Notes: generated by a model from the letters alone, not told the origin. Shown: positions 9,560 to 18,342, counted from the first letter of the stretch. The stretch: 64,000 nucleotides of DNA from Marivivens donghaensis (GCF_030410045.1 NZ_JAUFRA010000006.1:124001-188000); one strand, 5' to 3'. Translations and numbers: made by a program.

Positions 9560-10293
9560 AACAGTCGATCCAGTGGGTCCGTTCCGTCATCTTCCTCGGT
9601 TTGATCTATTTCAACCTAATGGTCGTGGGGATTGTGTTCCTGCCATGGGCGTTGGTTTCTCGATCCGGTGCATTTGCGGCGGCCCATACTTGGTGTCGGT
9701 CTACGATGTGGCTTGCAGGTTGGATGGTTGGCATCAAGACAGAAGTCCGTGGCACGCCACCGACGGGTGAGGTTATCGTCGCGGCAAAACACCAGTCATT
9801 CCTCGATATCATCATGATTTATGCCTCGCTTCCGCGTGGCAAATTCATAATGAAAAAGGAACTGATCTACACGCCGGTGATCGGGATTTACGGTCTGCGG
9901 ATGGGCTGCGTTCCTGTGGATCGTGGTAAACGCGGTGCGGCGATCCGTAAAATGGTTGCCCAAGTTGTTGCAGGAATCGGCAACCCCGGTCAGCTGATTA
10001 TCTTTGCCCAAGGGACGCGCGTGCCTCCGACGGAAAAGTTGCCCTACAAGATCGGCGCGGGCATTCTTTATAAAGAACTCAAGCAAGACTGCGTGCCCGT
10101 TGCGGTGAACGTTGGTGCGTTTTGGCCGGCCCATGGGATCATGCGGACGCCAGGCACTGCGGTGATTGAATTTCTGCCGACCATACCTGCGGGCAAATCC
10201 TTGAGCGATTTCATGGAAGAGCTCGAAAATGTGGTCGAAACGAGGTCAGAAGAATTGCTGGTCGAGTCTGGATATTACGACCGCCAAAAATGA
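9556..10293 (+). CDS. plsC: 1-acyl-sn-glycerol-3-phosphate acyltransferase
   Basis: A 245-aa membrane enzyme that acylates lysophosphatidic acid to phosphatidic acid in phospholipid synthesis. The catalytic HX4D motif is KHQSFLD, the second block is GCVPVDRG, and the third block FAQGTR replaces the usual FPEGTR with Gln at the Glu position, a variant to note. An N-terminal helix spans about residues 8-32. The start ATG overlaps the ftsX stop (ATGA), and its own stop overlaps the next gene by 4 bp. Confidence 0.93.
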   Translation: MKQSIQWVRSVIFLGLIYFNLMVVGIVFLPWALVSRSGAFAAAHTWCRSTMWLAGWMVGIKTEVRGTPPTGEVIVAAKHQSFLDIIMIYASLPRGKFIMKKELIYTPVIGIYGLRMGCVPVDRGKRGAAIRKMVAQVVAGIGNPGQLIIFAQGTRVPPTEKLPYKIGAGILYKELKQDCVPVAVNVGAFWPAHGIMRTPGTAVIEFLPTIPAGKSLSDFMEELENVVETRSEELLVESGYYDRQK

Positions 10294-10898
10294 TCCGCTT
10301 GGTTCAAAACCCACTGCATCCTGAATCGGCTTTTGTCGATGAGGATGCGTTGGGGGTGGGTGATGATCTGGATGAACTAGGTCTCCCCGATGGCTACGAA
10401 CGTGTGCGTCTGATCCTGCCTGAAGGGTCTGACCTGCGGCCGAAGAACTGGCAGGTCGTGCGCCGCTCTGCTGTGTTCGAACTGCCCCCGCATAATGAAC
10501 TTTGCCCCAATGCGGTTCTCGTAAAACCTGCTGAGTGGGCTGCGTGGTTTGAGGCGCACTGGGAATATTACCGTGATTGTCATTCCGACAATCCTCCTGC
10601 CCGACCCGTTGATCTGCGCCGTGCGTTCGGAGTTGCCATTGAGGACGGAACCGCTGTCTTCATTGGATCAGGCTTTGCCTCCCTCCGCGGTATGACTGCA
10701 GGGGTGAGCGAGGCAGGGTGGATTGGCGGAAATAAGTCCGAGGTCGAAGAGGGTATCCGTTGGTGCCGCGCCAAAGCCCATGAAATCGGTGCGAAGGCTG
10801 TTAGGTTCGATGCTGACGATACCGATCCGTTCCTTTGGTCGGCCTTGCATAGACTGGCTGATCCGATCGAAGTCTTCGAGACCTTTGAATTATCCTAA
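10290..10898 (+). CDS. conserved-looking protein of unknown function
   Basis: A 202-aa soluble, acidic protein that I do not recognise. There is no signal peptide, transmembrane segment or obvious nucleotide-binding motif. Visible features are many Trp residues, a stretch FGVAIEDGTAVFIGSGFASL that looks like a beta-turn-beta core, and a C-terminal helix pair rich in Glu. It overlaps plsC by 4 bp (ATGA), so it is the last gene of the ftsE-ftsX-plsC transcript, and a bidirectional terminator starts 5 bp past its stop. Confidence 0.75.
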   Translation: MIRLVQNPLHPESAFVDEDALGVGDDLDELGLPDGYERVRLILPEGSDLRPKNWQVVRRSAVFELPPHNELCPNAVLVKPAEWAAWFEAHWEYYRDCHSDNPPARPVDLRRAFGVAIEDGTAVFIGSGFASLRGMTAGVSEAGWIGGNKSEVEEGIRWCRAKAHEIGAKAVRFDADDTDPFLWSALHRLADPIEVFETFELS

Positions 10899-10902
10899 AC
10901 GA

Positions 10903-10934
10903 AAAAGGCAGCGGGGTTTCCCACGCTGCCTTTT
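10903..10934. terminator. bidirectional terminator
   Basis: The stem AAAAGGCAGCG (10903-10913) pairs with CGCTGCCTTTT (10924-10934) around a GGG/CCC inner part and a short loop. An A-run before and a T-run after let it end transcription from both sides. It lies between the convergent unknown gene (stop at 10898) and accA (stop at 10960). Confidence 0.85.
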
Positions 10935-10959
10935 CAAATGCATGTAGCAATCCCGCTGA

Positions 10960-11922
10960 TTAGGCGGCCAAGCCTTTGGCGCCCATTGCAAGGAATTTCT
11001 TGCGGCGATTGTTGCGGACTTCTTCGCCCGTCTGACCAGAAAGATCGTCGAGCATTTTTTCGATTGCAGCACCGACAGCTTTGATCGCGGTTTTGGGATC
11101 GCGATGCGCGCCACCAAGCGGCTCTTTGATGATTTTGTCGATGATGCCGAGTTCGTTAAGGTCTTGCGCGGTCAGACGCAGCGCCTCTGCCGCTTCACGC
11201 ATTTTTTCTGCATCTTTCCAGAGGATCGATGCGCAGCCCTCAGGCGAAATCACGGAATAGATCGAATGTTCGAGCATCGCGACACGGTTCGCGGTCGCAA
11301 ATGCAACCGCACCACCAGAGCCGCCCTCGCCGATCACGACAGAGATTAGCGGAACTTTGAGCGACAAGCATTTTTCGGTCGAACGGGCGATAGCTTCGGA
11401 CTGGCCGCGCTCTTCAGCACCTTTACCAGGGTAAGCGCCTGGGGTGTCGACAAGCGTGATCACCGGAATGCCAAAACGGTCAGCGAGGTCCATTAGGCGG
11501 ATCGCTTTGCGATAGCCTTCGGGGCGTGCCATGCCAAAATTGTGTTCAATGCGGCTCTTGGTGTCGCTGCCTTTTTCGTGACCGATCACCATCACCGAAC
11601 GACCGTTGATCCGTGCAAGACCACCCAAAACAGCGTTGTCTTCGGCAAAGTTACGGTCACCCGCAAGCGGGGTGTAATCGGTGAAAAGCGTCTCGATATA
11701 ATCGCGGCAATGCGGGCGTTCCGCATGACGGGCGACCTGACATTTGCGCCAAGGTGTCAGCGAGCCATACAGTTGGCTCAGCATGTCTTCGGCCTTTTTT
11801 TGAAGGCCTGCGGCTTCTTTTTCGACGTCCATCTCTGGATTTGCACGGGCAAGGGCGCGCAATTCTTCGACTTTGCCCTCAATCTCGGCGAGGGGTTTTT
11901 CGAACTCGAGGTAAATCGTCAT
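10960..11922 (-). CDS. accA: acetyl-CoA carboxylase carboxyltransferase alpha subunit
   Basis: The 320-aa alpha subunit of acetyl-CoA carboxylase, which with AccD moves CO2 from carboxybiotin to acetyl-CoA to make malonyl-CoA for fatty acid synthesis. The block TPWRKCQVARHAERPH is the family start. The crotonase-like core has HEKGSDTK, PEGYRKA, LVDTPGAYPGKGAEERGQ and GEGGSGGA, and the SVISPEGCASILWKD motif is intact. Length matches the E. coli protein (319 aa). It is a single gene with its own terminator at 10903-10934. Confidence 0.98.
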   Translation of the reverse strand: MTIYLEFEKPLAEIEGKVEELRALARANPEMDVEKEAAGLQKKAEDMLSQLYGSLTPWRKCQVARHAERPHCRDYIETLFTDYTPLAGDRNFAEDNAVLGGLARINGRSVMVIGHEKGSDTKSRIEHNFGMARPEGYRKAIRLMDLADRFGIPVITLVDTPGAYPGKGAEERGQSEAIARSTEKCLSLKVPLISVVIGEGGSGGAVAFATANRVAMLEHSIYSVISPEGCASILWKDAEKMREAAEALRLTAQDLNELGIIDKIIKEPLGGAHRDPKTAIKAVGAAIEKMLDDLSGQTGEEVRNNRRKKFLAMGAKGLAA

Positions 11923-12065
11923 CTCTTGCCTCTCGGGACGTTACGTTTCGTCTGGATATAAGGCCGCATGGCGGTGCTTTGCAACTCGCCTTGTCGCGTT
12001 GAGGCTGTTTGTTGCGCCGAACACGGGCATTTGCAAAGGTGAGTTGATTGATTTTGGAGATTCTC

Positions 12066-12734
12066 ATGCGAGTAGTTTTAACAGCAGCAGCGATTGCACT
12101 TTTGGCCGCGAACCCATTGGTCGCGCAGTCTATCAACTTTGGCGATGATGCCAGCCAGTGGTCGAATGACGGCGAATGTGACGACCCTCGTTTCGAGGGG
12201 AAGGGGATGACGACGACCCCGCTTTTGGACTCGGACATTATGCATGACGCGAGCGACTGCGAAGCCGCGTTTAATGCCGGCACGATTACACTATCGGCCT
12301 CTGCACAAGCAGGCGTGAAGGGCGGACGCGTTACGGCGCCTGAACCTGTGATCGTGGATGGTATTAACTTCGGCGATGACAGTGGTGAATGGTCGATGGA
12401 TGGCGAATGTGATGACCGTCGGTTCTATGGAACAGCGATGGCCAGTAGTGTGAGCTGGACCTACGTTGGTGCTGACGCGACCGATTGTTCGGTGGCTTAT
12501 CTCAACGGTGACGTAAAACTTTGGGACTTCAACGACGCGAAGGCCATGACCAACTGCGCGGCCGTCGATTTTGGCGACGACAATGGCGAGTATCCGCAGG
12601 ATATGGAGTGCGATGATCCACGCTTTGAAGGGCCGGCATCCGCTATGTCAGTCGCGATTGAAAACCTCGGCCACGATGCGAGCGATTGTGCGAAGCTCTG
12701 CGCATTCGGTGTGGTGTTCATCCGCGACTACTAA
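12066..12734 (+). CDS. secreted protein with three CDDxRF repeats
   Basis: A 222-aa exported protein of unknown function. An N-terminal signal peptide ends near NPLVAQS. Three imperfect repeats of about 55-75 residues follow. Each opens with (I/V)(N/D)FGDD-x2-xW/Y-x2-DxECDDxRF and ends with an acidic DA(S/T)DC element, so each repeat has a paired Cys and a cluster of Asp/Glu that could bind a metal ion. I chose ATG 12066 over TTG 12048 because GGAG at 12056-12059 is well placed for it and it gives a clean signal peptide. It is a single gene with a terminator at 12755-12785. Confidence 0.8.
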   Translation: MRVVLTAAAIALLAANPLVAQSINFGDDASQWSNDGECDDPRFEGKGMTTTPLLDSDIMHDASDCEAAFNAGTITLSASAQAGVKGGRVTAPEPVIVDGINFGDDSGEWSMDGECDDRRFYGTAMASSVSWTYVGADATDCSVAYLNGDVKLWDFNDAKAMTNCAAVDFGDDNGEYPQDMECDDPRFEGPASAMSVAIENLGHDASDCAKLCAFGVVFIRDY

Positions 12735-12754
12735 TCGCGAGGGCGTTCAAACAA

Positions 12755-12785
12755 AAACGGCCGGCTCAATCAGAGCCGGCCGTTT
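12755..12785. terminator. bidirectional terminator
   Basis: A perfect 13-bp stem, AAACGGCCGGCTC (12755-12767) with GAGCCGGCCGTTT (12773-12785), and a 5-nt loop. It lies between the convergent CDDxRF-repeat gene and the malyl-CoA lyase gene, with A-rich and T-rich sides that let it work in both directions. Confidence 0.9.
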
Positions 12786-12803
12786 GCATTTTGTAGGTTT
12801 GCC

Positions 12804-13763
12804 TTAGCTGCCAGCAATCATCTCGGACTGGCGGACAATGACTTCGGCCTGTTTGATCGACGCGATGTCGACCAGACGGCCTTTGTAGACAGTTGCGCCT
12901 TCGCCGCGGGCTTTAGCCTCTTCCATAGCTGCGAGAATTTCGCGGGCTTCGGTCACTTTGGCTTCAGACGGAGTGAACACTTCATTGGCCAATGCGATCT
13001 GTTTCGGGTGGATCGCCCATTTGCCGACCATGCCGAGGGTCGCAGAGCGCTTGGACTGCGCGATATAGCCTTCGTCATCCGAGAAGTCACCGAACGGACC
13101 GTCGACTGGCAGTAGGCCATGTGTGCGGCAAGCGGCAACGATAGCGGTCTGCGCCCAGTGCCACGGGTCCGACCAGTATTTCGCGCCGTCGCGCAGCATG
13201 TAGTAATCTTCCTGCGTGCCGCCGATGCCCGTGGTCTGCATGCCCATCGAGGCAGCAAAGTCCGCAGCGCCGAGGCTGATCGCTTGCATACGCGGTGAAG
13301 AGGCTGCGATGGCCTCAACATGGGCGATACCAGCAGCGGATTCGATGATGACTTCGAACGAAATCGGCTTGGTCCGGCCTTTTGCGCGTTCGATTGCGGT
13401 TACGAGCGCGTCGACAGCATAGACGTCTTCGGCGCAGCCCACTTTGGGGATCATGATCTGGTCGAGGCGATCGCCAGCTTGTTCCAGCAGGTCGACCACA
13501 TCACGATACCAGTAAGGTGTATCCAAGCCGTTAATCCGTACGGAGAGGTATTTGTTGCCCCAATCAACGGCGTTAATGGCCTCAATCGCATTGGCGCGTG
13601 CCATGTCTTTGTCGGTCGGAGCAACGGAATCTTCGAGGTCGATGTTGATCACGTCTGCGGCGCTGGCAGCCATTTTCGCAAAAAGTTTGGTGTTCGATGC
13701 GGGGCCAAACAATTGGCAACGGTTCGGACGAGCCGGAGCGGCAGGCTGAATGCGGAAGGACAT
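12804..13763 (-). CDS. mcl1: L-malyl-CoA/beta-methylmalyl-CoA lyase (CitE-like)
   Basis: A 319-aa CoA ester lyase of the HpcH/HpaI aldolase/CitE family. The core motifs INIDLEDSVAPTDK, SVRINGLDTPYWYRD, IMIPKVG, EVIIESAAG and KWAIHPKQI match the Mcl1 protein of Rhodobacter, which cleaves malyl-CoA and beta-methylmalyl-CoA in the ethylmalonyl-CoA/glyoxylate routes. Length equals the 318-aa Rhodobacter enzyme. I chose ATG 13763 (MSFRIQ) because GAGAGGAAT precedes it; the 64-codon upstream extension shows no protein-like sequence. Substrate preference cannot be read from sequence alone. Confidence 0.88.
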   Translation of the reverse strand: MSFRIQPAAPARPNRCQLFGPASNTKLFAKMAASAADVINIDLEDSVAPTDKDMARANAIEAINAVDWGNKYLSVRINGLDTPYWYRDVVDLLEQAGDRLDQIMIPKVGCAEDVYAVDALVTAIERAKGRTKPISFEVIIESAAGIAHVEAIAASSPRMQAISLGAADFAASMGMQTTGIGGTQEDYYMLRDGAKYWSDPWHWAQTAIVAACRTHGLLPVDGPFGDFSDDEGYIAQSKRSATLGMVGKWAIHPKQIALANEVFTPSEAKVTEAREILAAMEEAKARGEGATVYKGRLVDIASIKQAEVIVRQSEMIAGS

Positions 13764-13978
13764 TTCGATTCCTCTCGGTAATGAAATTACGTTTGTCTTG
13801 ATTGATTGGTTAGGAAATTGCGCGATTGTCTGCAAGGATATTCTGCACCTGCAGCATGCGACATTAGGGCGTTCCATCTGCAGTGCGACGTAATTTTGCG
13901 CGGCAGGACGGCTGTGGACTTGACGTAACGCGAGGCATGACCCAAGACCGATCACGTCATTTTCTGGAGGATCCCACC

Positions 13979-14839
13979 ATGACCCGCATTGTCTACGTCA
14001 ACGGCGACTACGTTCCCGAAACCGAAGCCAAGGTTTCTATTTTCGACCGTGGGTTCCTGATGGCGGACGGCGTCTACGAGGTGACCTCGGTCATCGGTGG
14101 AAAGCTGGTTGATTTTGCTGGTCACGCAAAGCGTCTCGAACGCTCGCTGAGCGAACTCGAGATGGCGTCGCCAGTGACTATGGATGAACTGCTGCAAATC
14201 CACCGTGACCTGATCGAAAAGAACGACCTCGTTGAGGGTGGTATCTACCTTCAGATCACCCGTGGTGCGCCCGCTGACCGCGATTTCGCGTGGCCTGATC
14301 CTGCAAAGGTCCCCTCGGGCATCGTGTTGTTCACGTTTGCGAAAAAACTCGTGGATATGCCGTCGATCAAAACGGGGATCAAAGTGATCTCGATCGAAGA
14401 TATCCGCTGGGGCCGCCGTGACATCAAAACCGTTCAACTACTCTACCCGTCGATGGGCAAGATGATGGCAAAGAAAGAGGGTTGCGATGACGCGTGGATG
14501 GTCGAAGACGGATATGTGACCGAAGGTACCTCAAACAACGCGTATATCGTCAAAGGCAACAAGATCATCACGCGCGGCCTGTCGAATGACATCCTCCACG
14601 GGATCACGCGCGCTGCTGTTCTGCGGTTTGCAGCAGAGGCACAGATGGAAGTCGAAGAGCGTAACTTTACCATCGCAGAAGCTCAGGATGCCGATGAGGC
14701 ATTTATTACCTCGGCGACTACCTTTGTTCAGCCAGTTGTTGAGATCGACGGGGCAAAAATTGGTGACGGCGTACCGGGCAAAATGGCGCTGCGTTTGCGT
14801 GAGATTTACATCGAAGAGAGCCTGAAAACGGCCGTCTGA
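13979..14839 (+). CDS. D-amino acid aminotransferase
   Basis: A 286-aa fold-type IV PLP aminotransferase, closest to D-alanine transaminase. The start MTRIVYVNGDYVPETEAKVS, then FDRGFLMADGVYEV, the PLP Lys in IKTVQLL, and EGTSNNAYIV fit the family. It interconverts D-amino acids and 2-oxo acids in the cytoplasm. CTGGAGG at 13965-13971 supports ATG 13979. Its stop abuts the stop of the convergent RTX gene with no spacer. Branched-chain or ADC lyase paralogues are alternatives, but the N-terminal blocks favour Dat. Confidence 0.88.
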   Translation: MTRIVYVNGDYVPETEAKVSIFDRGFLMADGVYEVTSVIGGKLVDFAGHAKRLERSLSELEMASPVTMDELLQIHRDLIEKNDLVEGGIYLQITRGAPADRDFAWPDPAKVPSGIVLFTFAKKLVDMPSIKTGIKVISIEDIRWGRRDIKTVQLLYPSMGKMMAKKEGCDDAWMVEDGYVTEGTSNNAYIVKGNKIITRGLSNDILHGITRAAVLRFAAEAQMEVEERNFTIAEAQDADEAFITSATTFVQPVVEIDGAKIGDGVPGKMALRLREIYIEESLKTAV

Positions 14840-15736
14840 CTAGACGGCTTCCGTAATCGGAGGCACTTCGACGATATTGAGGTCGGCAACTGTAAAGGTT
14901 GCCGACCCCTGCACCAAAAGGATTTGAACGGCGTTCAGTTCAACCATCCAGCCATCGGCAGTTTCGGTGATGGTCAGTGAAATCGGCGTGCCTTCTTCGA
15001 CTGTGATGACAATCGCGTCTTCCGTCGGGTCATAGTCTGCAATGCCAACGGGCTGGTTCAGCCAATCGACTTCGACGTTGAATTCATCAGCGCCCGCGCC
15101 ACCTGCAGCAACCGCACCCCGCATCATGTAAAATACGTCGTCACCATCGTCGCCGAACATCGCAGTCGTTCCTGCGCCCCGAAGGATATCGTTCCCGTCA
15201 CCGCCATGAAGGGTGTTCGTGCCAAAGGTGTCGATCAGTTTGTCGTTGCCCTCGCCACCTTCAATCAGGTCATCGCCGCCACCGCCGAACATGATGTCAT
15301 TGCCATTGCCGCCGTAGATGCGGTCGTTGCCGTTGCCACCGTGGATGAGGTCGTTGTCGCCGTCGCCGAACAGAGTATCAGCGCCGTCTTGGCCATTGAT
15401 CGTGTCGTCGCCTGCGCCGCCAGAAACCCAGTCTTGGTCTTTGCCCGCGTGGATGAGGTCACTGTCGGCACCGCCGAGCAACACGTCATCGCCTGGACCG
15501 CCGACGATGATGTCGCTTCCTGCGCCGCCGTCCGCGAAGTCGTCACCTTCGCCCATAAATAGGCTGTCGTTCCCGTCTTCACCCGTCATGCTGTCGTCGC
15601 CAGCCCAAGTGCGCACGATATCGTCGCCCTCGGTTCCGGTACCGAAGACATCAGTTGTGTTGTTTTCAGCATTGGGGATAACCACCCCGCTTAACAGGGC
15701 AGCGCCGACCGATGCGAGGAGGAGCGCCAGAAGCAT
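14840..15736 (-). CDS. RTX-type calcium-binding repeat protein
   Basis: A 298-aa protein with an N-terminal hydrophobic segment (MLLALLLASVGAALLSGV) and a central run of about ten GGxGxDx(L/I/F)x nonapeptide repeats (about residues 35-205), the calcium-binding beta-roll of hemolysin-type proteins. A beta-rich C-terminal region of about 90 residues follows. RTX proteins usually leave by type I secretion with a C-terminal signal, but this one has a signal-anchor-like N-terminus and no ABC exporter nearby, so its route and location are open. I chose ATG 15736, which places the hydrophobic segment first. Confidence 0.8.
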   Translation of the reverse strand: MLLALLLASVGAALLSGVVIPNAENNTTDVFGTGTEGDDIVRTWAGDDSMTGEDGNDSLFMGEGDDFADGGAGSDIIVGGPGDDVLLGGADSDLIHAGKDQDWVSGGAGDDTINGQDGADTLFGDGDNDLIHGGNGNDRIYGGNGNDIMFGGGGDDLIEGGEGNDKLIDTFGTNTLHGGDGNDILRGAGTTAMFGDDGDDVFYMMRGAVAAGGAGADEFNVEVDWLNQPVGIADYDPTEDAIVITVEEGTPISLTITETADGWMVELNAVQILLVQGSATFTVADLNIVEVPPITEAV

Positions 15737-15816
15737 TTTTGCAAGCCTAATTACACCTTCACTCCCCTTAACGGCATGAAAGCGGGCTATCTGAGTCTCT
15801 GGCAGAAATTTATTTG

Positions 15817-16131
15817 TTAGACTTTTGTGCCGACGTTTTCGGCAAATGACTTCTCGAACGCCTTTTGAGTTTCGGCTGTCGCTTCGGTTTGGAACTGATC
15901 GCGCCACTCTTCGTAGGGCATGCCGTAGAAAATCTCACGGGCTTCGTCTTTGGTCATGTCGATGCCGCGTTCGTTTGCGGCCTCTTGATACCAACGCGAC
16001 AGGCAATTCCGACAGAATCCAGCGAGGTTCATCATGTCGATGTTTTGGACGTCTGTGCGTTTTTCCATGAGGTGATGACGCATGGCGCGGAAGGCTGCTG
16101 CTTCGAGTTCGATACGGGTTTGGTCATCCAT
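15817..16131 (-). CDS. DUF1244 family protein
   Basis: A 104-aa cytoplasmic protein of the DUF1244 family. The central block NLAGFCRNCLSRWY (with CxxC) and the downstream DEAREIFYGMPYEEW are the family signature, and the length is usual. No function is established for the family. ATG 16131 (MDDQTR) was chosen over a 14-codon upstream extension that has no RBS. It is a single gene, antisense to its neighbour pyk. Confidence 0.88.
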   Translation of the reverse strand: MDDQTRIELEAAAFRAMRHHLMEKRTDVQNIDMMNLAGFCRNCLSRWYQEAANERGIDMTKDEAREIFYGMPYEEWRDQFQTEATAETQKAFEKSFAENVGTKV

Positions 16132-16319
16132 TTTAGCCTCCAAAGTCGAATTACTCCGACAAACTGCCCACATTTCGCGGGAATGTCACCGTCCGTTGAT
16201 GTGAATATCACGTGATCGCCAACAGAATAGTTGAGGAATGGAATGAATTCGGTAATAAGGGACCGAAATGAGCGTTAGCGGTAACGGACGCTCCAGATGT
16301 TTAGAATGAGGACTGCACC

Positions 16320-17765
16320 ATGAGACGCCAACGCAACGTAAAAATCGTTGCTACGCTGGGCCCTGCTTCCAGCAGCTACGAGATGATCCGTGCTTTGCAC
16401 GAAGCGGGGGCAGACGTCTTTCGCCTGAACATGAGCCATGGTGAGCACGCCGAAATTCGTGAGCGTCACGAAATCATCCGTCAGGTCGAAAAAGATTGTA
16501 ACAGCCCGATCGGTATCTTGGCCGACCTTCAGGGGCCGAAATTGCGCGTTGGTAAATTCGCGAACGGTGAAGAGCTGCTCGTCGAAGGTCAGGACTTCCG
16601 TCTGGACCTGAGCGACGAAGAGGGTGACATCAATCGCGTGCAGCTTCCGCACAAAGAGATTTTTGATGCGTTGGAACCTGGTGCAAACCTTCTAGTCAAC
16701 GACGGTAAAATTCGCCTCCGCGTCAAAGACTGCGGTCGTGATTTTGCAAACTGTGAAGTGACCGTTGGCGGCGTGATCTCGAACCGCAAGGGCGTAAACG
16801 TGCCTGACGTTGTGCTGCCTGTAGCTGCACTGTCTGACAAAGACCGCAAGGACCTCGAGTTCGTTTGCGAACTCGGTGTGGATTGGCTCGCTCTGTCGTT
16901 CGTTCAGCGTCCTGCTGACGTTGATGAAGCGCGTGCGCTGGCCAAAGGTCGTGCTGCAGTTCTGGCGAAAATCGAAAAGCCTGCCGCAGTTAAAGCCTTC
17001 GACGACATCCTTGCTGTATCTGATGGCATCATGGTTGCCCGTGGCGACTTGGGCGTTGAGCTGCCCGTGTCCAGCGTTCCGCCGATCCAGAAACGTCTGA
17101 TCCGCAAGTGCCGCACCGCTGCGAAGCCTGTGATTGTTGCGACGCAGATGCTCGAGTCGATGATCGAAAGCCCGATGCCGACCCGCGCAGAAGTCTCTGA
17201 CGTTGCGAACGCGATCTATGAAGGCACTGACGCGATCATGTTGTCCGCCGAATCGGCTGCTGGTCAGTACCCTATCGAAGCCGTCCGCACGATGAACAAC
17301 GTGGCGATGGAGGTCGAATGCGATCCGAACTACACAGAGATCATCGAAGCCTCGCGCCGTATTGATCACTCGACCGTTGCTGACGGTATCGTATCCGCCG
17401 CGCGCGAGATCGCAGAAAAGACCGACGTGAAAGCGATCTGCTGCTACTCCGAATCTGGCACCACTGCGCTGCGCGTCGCCCGTGAACGTCCCCGTGTTCC
17501 GATCATTGCCCTGACCACAAAGCCCAAGACCGCAGGTCGCTTGTGCCTCAGCTGGGGTGTGAACACTGTGATGTCGGGCGAAGTAGACCGCTTTAAGACT
17601 GCGGTTATCTACGCAGTCCGCGCTGCAAAGGCCGAAGGACTTGCAACTGAGAAAGACATGGTTGTCGTGACCGCGGGCGTTCCGTTTAACACGCCGGGTT
17701 CGACGAACATCCTTCGCGTTGCGCCCTGCGAGGAACGTTTGATTCACAGCTCTGAAACAGAGTAA
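16320..17765 (+). CDS. pyk: pyruvate kinase
   Basis: A 481-aa glycolytic enzyme that makes pyruvate and ATP from phosphoenolpyruvate and ADP. The N-terminus KIVATLGPASSSYEMI, LNMSHG, the catalytic Lys in KIEKPAAVKAFDDI, MVARGDLGVELP, and the substrate block IVATQMLESMI are intact, followed by the C-terminal alpha/beta domain (CCYSESGTTALRVARERP). Length is typical of bacterial enzymes. A short membrane protein gene and rpmI-rplT follow on the same strand. Confidence 0.98.
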   Translation: MRRQRNVKIVATLGPASSSYEMIRALHEAGADVFRLNMSHGEHAEIRERHEIIRQVEKDCNSPIGILADLQGPKLRVGKFANGEELLVEGQDFRLDLSDEEGDINRVQLPHKEIFDALEPGANLLVNDGKIRLRVKDCGRDFANCEVTVGGVISNRKGVNVPDVVLPVAALSDKDRKDLEFVCELGVDWLALSFVQRPADVDEARALAKGRAAVLAKIEKPAAVKAFDDILAVSDGIMVARGDLGVELPVSSVPPIQKRLIRKCRTAAKPVIVATQMLESMIESPMPTRAEVSDVANAIYEGTDAIMLSAESAAGQYPIEAVRTMNNVAMEVECDPNYTEIIEASRRIDHSTVADGIVSAAREIAEKTDVKAICCYSESGTTALRVARERPRVPIIALTTKPKTAGRLCLSWGVNTVMSGEVDRFKTAVIYAVRAAKAEGLATEKDMVVVTAGVPFNTPGSTNILRVAPCEERLIHSSETE

Positions 17766-17799
17766 CGTTTCCACAAATCGAATTGTGGGAGTGCGAAAC

Positions 17800-18018
17800 A
17801 TGGATGCAGACCTTTATCTAACGATAGGGTTAGTGCTGTTGGCTTTCGCTCTCCCACCCATTCTAGGTGCATTGACCGAGGGTCGTGCACCCCGCGCCGC
17901 GGCCATCGTTGTTCTGGTTGGTGGTAGCCTTGTCGTTATGGCGTTAAATGACCGCCAATATACGCTCGATGATATTCCTCATGCTTTTGTCCGCGTTGTG
18001 GGAAGATTCATAAACTAG
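17800..18018 (+). CDS. small two-helix membrane protein
   Basis: A 72-aa hydrophobic protein with two predicted helices (about residues 5-22 and 32-50) joined by a charged turn (TEGRAPR). GGGAG at 17786-17790 favours ATG 17800 over an in-frame GTG upstream. It lies 34 bp after pyk and may share its transcript; a weak 6-bp hairpin (CCACAA/TTGTGG, 17771-17788) separates them. No family is recognised. Confidence 0.65.
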   Translation: MDADLYLTIGLVLLAFALPPILGALTEGRAPRAAAIVVLVGGSLVVMALNDRQYTLDDIPHAFVRVVGRFIN

Positions 18019-18128
18019 CGCTTGCCATCATTCAGGATCAGCCCTATACGGCGCGCTCTAACCGTGCGACCGGCCGACAGTGGCATGCCGAGTCGTGCGA
18101 AAACCAATCCTCTTCAAAGGAGACGGAA

Positions 18129-18329
18129 ATGCCCAAGATGAAGACCAAGTCGAGCGCCAAAAAGCGCTTTAAGATGACTGCATCCGGTAAGGTAAAATGC
18201 GGTCAGGCCGGTAAGCGCCACGGCATGATCAAGCGCACCACGAAGTTCATCCGCGATGCACGCGGGACTACGACTCTGTCCGCTCCGGATGCGAAGATCG
18301 TTAAGTCCTACATGCCGTACGACCGCTAA
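18129..18329 (+). CDS. rpmI: 50S ribosomal protein L35
   Basis: A 66-aa basic ribosomal protein. The N-terminus MPKMKTKSSAKKRFK, the middle GKVKCGQAGKRHGM and the C-terminal MPYDR are diagnostic. AAAGGAG before the ATG is a strong RBS. rplT follows 13 bp later, the usual order in bacteria. The infC gene that often precedes the pair is absent here. Confidence 0.98.
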   Translation: MPKMKTKSSAKKRFKMTASGKVKCGQAGKRHGMIKRTTKFIRDARGTTTLSAPDAKIVKSYMPYDR

Positions 18330-18342
18330 GGAGGCCTGAACA

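Noticed and set aside
12048..12065. TTG start 18 bp upstream for the CDDxRF-repeat protein
   Set aside because: GGAG is placed for the ATG at 12066, and the shorter form has the normal signal-peptide start.
15150..15600. Regularly repeated DNA that looks at first like a CRISPR or tandem repeat
   Set aside because: The period follows 27-nt units that encode the GGxGxDxxx repeats of the RTX protein; there are no spacers and no cas genes.
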